Both the position numbers and the translations under genes were made by a program. Below the pieces are notes generated by a model that had not been told where the DNA came from, made no database searches, and saw nothing but the letters and a program-made list of their open reading frames with translations. From Archangium violaceum (GTDB taxonomy: Bacteria > Myxococcota > Myxococcia > Myxococcales > Myxococcaceae): a DNA stretch of 64,000 bases. Location of the stretch: the NCBI RefSeq assembly GCF_016887565.1, contig NZ_CP069396.1:3933001-3997000 (forward strand), given 5' to 3'. Below are positions 61,388 through 64,000 of this stretch, piece after piece. How positions within the stretch are numbered: position 1 is the stretch's first letter; each line of letters begins with the position of its first letter.

Positions 61388-63112
61388 ATGACCCATTCCC
61401 ACTCTGCCTCTTCGAGTGCGCGGGGACGTTCCCGCGCCTTCAAGTTCCTTGGAGCGCTCGCCTTTGGCTCCCTGCTCATCGCGTATCCCGGCTGCGATCC
61501 CGAGCCGACTCCGGAGCCCCCGCCGATCCGCGTCCAGATCCTGGCCTTCAACGACTTCCACGGCAACCTGGAGGCCCCCACTGGCAGCAACGGTCGCATC
61601 GCGACGACCGGCAGTGATGGTGGCACCGTCGACGTGAACGCCGGCGGCGCGGCCTTCCTCGCCCACCACCTCCAGCAGCTGAGGGCGGAGAACCCGGAGT
61701 ACACGGTGGTCGTTTCGGCGGGTGACCTGATTGGCGCCTCGCCGCTGGTCTCCGGCATCTTCCACGACGAGCCCACCATCGAAGTGATGAACATGATGGG
61801 GTTGGACCTCAACTCCGTGGGCAACCACGAGTTCGACGAGGGCGCCACCGAGCTGCTGCGCATGCAGAATGGCGGCTGCCACCCGGTGGACGGGTGCCTG
61901 GCGAGCACGTCCTTCACGGGCGCGAAGTTCAAGTTCCTCTCGGCCAACGTGTTCACCGACGTGGCCGCCCGGAAGACGCTCCTGCCGGCCTACGACATCC
62001 GCGAGTTCCAGGGCGTGAAGGTCGCCTTCATCGGCATGACGCTGGAGGGGACGCCGCTCATCGTCAGCCCGTCGGGTGTGAAGGGGCTCACCTTCCAGGA
62101 CGAGGCGGACACGGTCAATGCGCTCATCCCCGAGCTGAAGCAGCAGGGCGTGGAGGCCATCGTGGTGATCATCCACGAGGGTGGCGTGCAGCCGGGGCGT
62201 TATGACGATTGCAACGGCATCTCCGGCCCCATCAAGGACATCGTCGAGCGGCTCGATGACGAGGTGGACGTGGTTGCCTCGGGCCACACGCATCAGGCGT
62301 ACAACTGCGTCATCGACGGCAAGCGCGTCACCAGCGCGGCCAGCTATGGCCGGCTCATCACCGACATCGACCTGGTGTTGGATCCCGTCTCCCGTGACGT
62401 GGTGGAGACGACCGCGCGCAACGTCATCGTCACGCGCGACACCGTGCAGCCCACCGTGGACGGGTTCGTCAAGGAGATCGTCAGCAAGGCCGCGCCCCAG
62501 CGGGACAGGATCATCGGCAACACCACCGGTGAGCTGAAGGCCCCCGTGCGGCCGATTCCCGCGGGCTCCTCGGGCGAGTCCACGCTCGGCAACCTCGTCG
62601 CGGACGCGATGCTCGCGGCCACGCGCGACCCGCAGACGGGCGGGGCCGTCATCGCCTTCCAGAACCCGGGCGGCGTGCGCGCGGACATCAACGCCGGTGA
62701 CATCACCTTCGGTGAGGTCTTCTCGGTGCAGCCCTTCGCCAACAACCTGGTGACGCTGACGATCACCGGCGCGCAGATCGACACGCTGCTGGAGCAGCAG
62801 TTCCAGCCGAGCGGCACCTCCGTCCTCCAGGTGTCGCGGGGCTTCTCCTTCTCCTGGTCGGCCTCGGCGCCGCGGGGGAGCAAGGTGGACCCGGCGTCCA
62901 TCACCTTCAATGGCGTGACCATCGACCCGGCGGCGAGCTACCGCGTCACGGTGAACAACTTCATGGCCTCCGGTGGTGACGGCTACGCGGTGCTGACCGA
63001 GGGGAAGGATCCTCTCACGGGGCCGATCGACGTCGACGCGCTCGACGCCTACCTGCGCACCAGCAGCCCGGTGTCCCCGCCGGCGCTGGGCCGCATCACG
63101 CTGCTCCCGTGA
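61388..63112 (+). CDS. 5'-nucleotidase-type metallophosphatase lipoprotein
   Basis: 574 residues. Lipobox IAYPGC after a long N-terminus. The metallophosphatase half has AFNDFHGNL, VVSAGDLIGASP, SVGNHEFDEG and VVASGHTHQAY. The C-terminal 5'-nucleotidase domain has GVRADINAGDITFGEVFSVQPF. This is the UshA-type layout, which removes phosphate from nucleotides or 2',3'-cyclic nucleotides at the cell surface. With the PhoX-like gene it suggests a phosphate-scavenging function here. Confidence 0.9.
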   Translation: MTHSHSASSSARGRSRAFKFLGALAFGSLLIAYPGCDPEPTPEPPPIRVQILAFNDFHGNLEAPTGSNGRIATTGSDGGTVDVNAGGAAFLAHHLQQLRAENPEYTVVVSAGDLIGASPLVSGIFHDEPTIEVMNMMGLDLNSVGNHEFDEGATELLRMQNGGCHPVDGCLASTSFTGAKFKFLSANVFTDVAARKTLLPAYDIREFQGVKVAFIGMTLEGTPLIVSPSGVKGLTFQDEADTVNALIPELKQQGVEAIVVIIHEGGVQPGRYDDCNGISGPIKDIVERLDDEVDVVASGHTHQAYNCVIDGKRVTSAASYGRLITDIDLVLDPVSRDVVETTARNVIVTRDTVQPTVDGFVKEIVSKAAPQRDRIIGNTTGELKAPVRPIPAGSSGESTLGNLVADAMLAATRDPQTGGAVIAFQNPGGVRADINAGDITFGEVFSVQPFANNLVTLTITGAQIDTLLEQQFQPSGTSVLQVSRGFSFSWSASAPRGSKVDPASITFNGVTIDPAASYRVTVNNFMASGGDGYAVLTEGKDPLTGPIDVDALDAYLRTSSPVSPPALGRITLLP

Positions 63113-63120
63113 AGCCACGC

Positions 63121-63150
63121 CTCTCCCCCGAGCCCCGGGCCGGGGGAGAG
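63121..63150. terminator. Strong hairpin after the nucleotidase gene
   Basis: Ten-bp perfect arms CTCTCCCCCG (63121-63130) and CGGGGGAGAG (63141-63150), eight bases past the stop. It resembles the REP-like arms seen at 19297 and 22259. No T-run. Confidence 0.5.
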
Positions 63151-63162
63151 GTGGATTCCGGT

Positions 63163-63190
63163 CGGGACCACGCCTCGGCGCGTGGTCCCG
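63163..63190. promoter_or_regulatory. Perfect 11-bp hairpin upstream of the LytS-type kinase
   Basis: Arms CGGGACCACGC (63163-63173) and GCGTGGTCCCG (63180-63190) with a six-base loop, 23 bases before the kinase start. It could be an operator or a leader structure. Confidence 0.45.
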
Positions 63191-63213
63191 GATTGACTCG
63201 GAGGGCTGGGGGC

Positions 63214-64000
63214 GTGGACGATTCCCGGTGCGTGGACACTGAACGGACATCGCCCCCTCCGATGTGGCGGAACTGGCGCGTGTGGGGACTGGTCTTCGCG
63301 GGGTGGACCCTCTTCTGGCTGCTGGGCGTGGCGCAGTCCTGGATGCAGGTCTGGGCCGACGGTCTTGCCCCGGAGGATATCCGCTGGGTGCTGGGGGACC
63401 TGCTGAGCCTGTGGCTCTGGGCGCTGATGACGCCCTTCCTCTTCGTGTTTTGCGACTCCTTCCCGCTGCTCGGTCCCCGATGGGTGCGCAACCTGGGGGT
63501 CCATCTGGCGCTGTTCGTCGTCATCCTGTTGGGGAAGGTGGAGATCGGAGTCCTGGTCTCTCCATGGCTGGGCGCACCTTCTCCCGTGTCCTTCCTGGTG
63601 CGCACGTCCAGGAGCATCTTCATCACGGTCTTGAGCTACTGCGCCGTGATCGGCGTGGGTCACGCGCTCCGTTTCCACCGCTTGTATGTGGAGCGCCTAG
63701 TGCGCGCCTCGGAGCTGGAGTCCCAGCTGCTGCGCGCCCAGTTCCTGGCGCTGCAGATGCAATTGCGCCCGCACTTCCTCTTCAATGCCCTCAACACCAT
63801 CACGGGCCTCATCCGCACCGGGAACGCGCGAGGCGCCGTCCAGATGACTGCGGGTCTGGCGGACCTGCTGCGCGCGGTGTTGCGCGGCGACGGCACCCAG
63901 GAGGTGCCCCTGCGTCAGGAGCTGGACTTCGTGGAGAGCTACCTGCGCATCGAGCAGCTCCGCTTCCAGGAGCGGCTGCACACCCGAATCCACGTGGACC
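63214..64000 (+). CDS. LytS/YehU-type sensor histidine kinase, N-terminal part (cut by window edge)
   Basis: 262 residues visible. GTG 63214 has GGAGGG eight bases upstream, better placed than the ATG at 63262, which has no site. About four membrane helices (VWGLVFAGWTLFWLLGVAQSW and on) are followed by a coiled coil and the His_kinase motif QMQLRPHFLFNALNTI, where His is the phospho-acceptor. This domain pairs with LytTR-type response regulators, one of which may lie just beyond the edge. The ATPase domain is cut off. Confidence 0.85.
   Translation, partial: MDDSRCVDTERTSPPPMWRNWRVWGLVFAGWTLFWLLGVAQSWMQVWADGLAPEDIRWVLGDLLSLWLWALMTPFLFVFCDSFPLLGPRWVRNLGVHLALFVVILLGKVEIGVLVSPWLGAPSPVSFLVRTSRSIFITVLSYCAVIGVGHALRFHRLYVERLVRASELESQLLRAQFLALQMQLRPHFLFNALNTITGLIRTGNARGAVQMTAGLADLLRAVLRGDGTQEVPLRQELDFVESYLRIEQLRFQERLHTRIHVD

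Overview
The window is GC-rich, gene-dense chromosomal DNA, most likely from a myxobacterium (Myxococcota, of the Archangium/Cystobacter/Myxococcus kind). The evidence is content rather than any marker gene. It holds a membrane Ser/Thr kinase, two sigma-54 activators (one with tandem FHA domains), an FHA/TPR protein, PEGA proteins, a PilZ protein of the type expanded in Myxococcus, a copper-linked MbnP/MbnH pair of the kind first described from Myxococcus, and a type II secretion operon that still carries gspN. No tRNA, rRNA, CRISPR array, transposase or phage gene was found.

Left part (1-24.6 kb). A NarL-type response regulator, cut by the edge, overlaps its propeller-type sensor kinase. Next come a membrane Ser/Thr kinase, a Rho factor with an unusual N-terminus, an SppA-type peptidase fused to a beta-barrel-like domain, two PEGA proteins, and topoisomerase IV (parC-parE). 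These are followed by an exported unknown, a metallo-beta-lactamase-fold hydrolase, an M50-like membrane protease, an S46 peptidase overlapping a four-Cys protein, an ECF sigma factor and an FHA/sigma-54 activator. A 517-bp gap before parC holds a cluster of GGGTAGG motifs.

Middle (24.7-44.2 kb). A small stretch with visibly less GC-biased codon use carries a TPR-like membrane protein, a lipoprotein and an overlapping basic protein. It looks like accessory DNA inserted beside the secretion operon. The type II secretion operon then fills 27.1-41.6 kb on the minus strand, in the order gspC-D-E-F-sORF-G-G'-H-I-J-K-L-M-N. Most junctions overlap or nearly touch. Two extra components lie inside it: a 49-residue membrane peptide after gspF, and a GspG-like protein that lacks a prepilin cleavage site. 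A hairpin with a T-run lies between gspE and gspF. Upstream are an NtrC-type regulator and a ParB-like protein.

Right part (44.2-64 kb). A mersacidin-type (class II) lantibiotic precursor stands alone with no LanM. It is followed by mbnP-mbnH, a pair of 18-bp palindromes in a divergent promoter region, the FHA/TPR protein, a double cyclic-nucleotide-binding protein and a TPR membrane protein. Then come homoserine kinase (thrB), a small lipoprotein, a membrane gluzincin/TPR protein, PilZ and DUF192 proteins, a PhoX-like lipoprotein with a collagen-like linker, a two-CXXCH protein, a 5'-nucleotidase lipoprotein, and a LytS-type sensor kinase cut by the right edge.

The main themes are envelope biogenesis and secretion (T2SS, SppA, S46 peptidase, lipoproteins, periplasmic haem and copper proteins) and signalling (two-component systems, Ser/Thr kinase, FHA, cyclic nucleotide, PilZ, ECF sigma).
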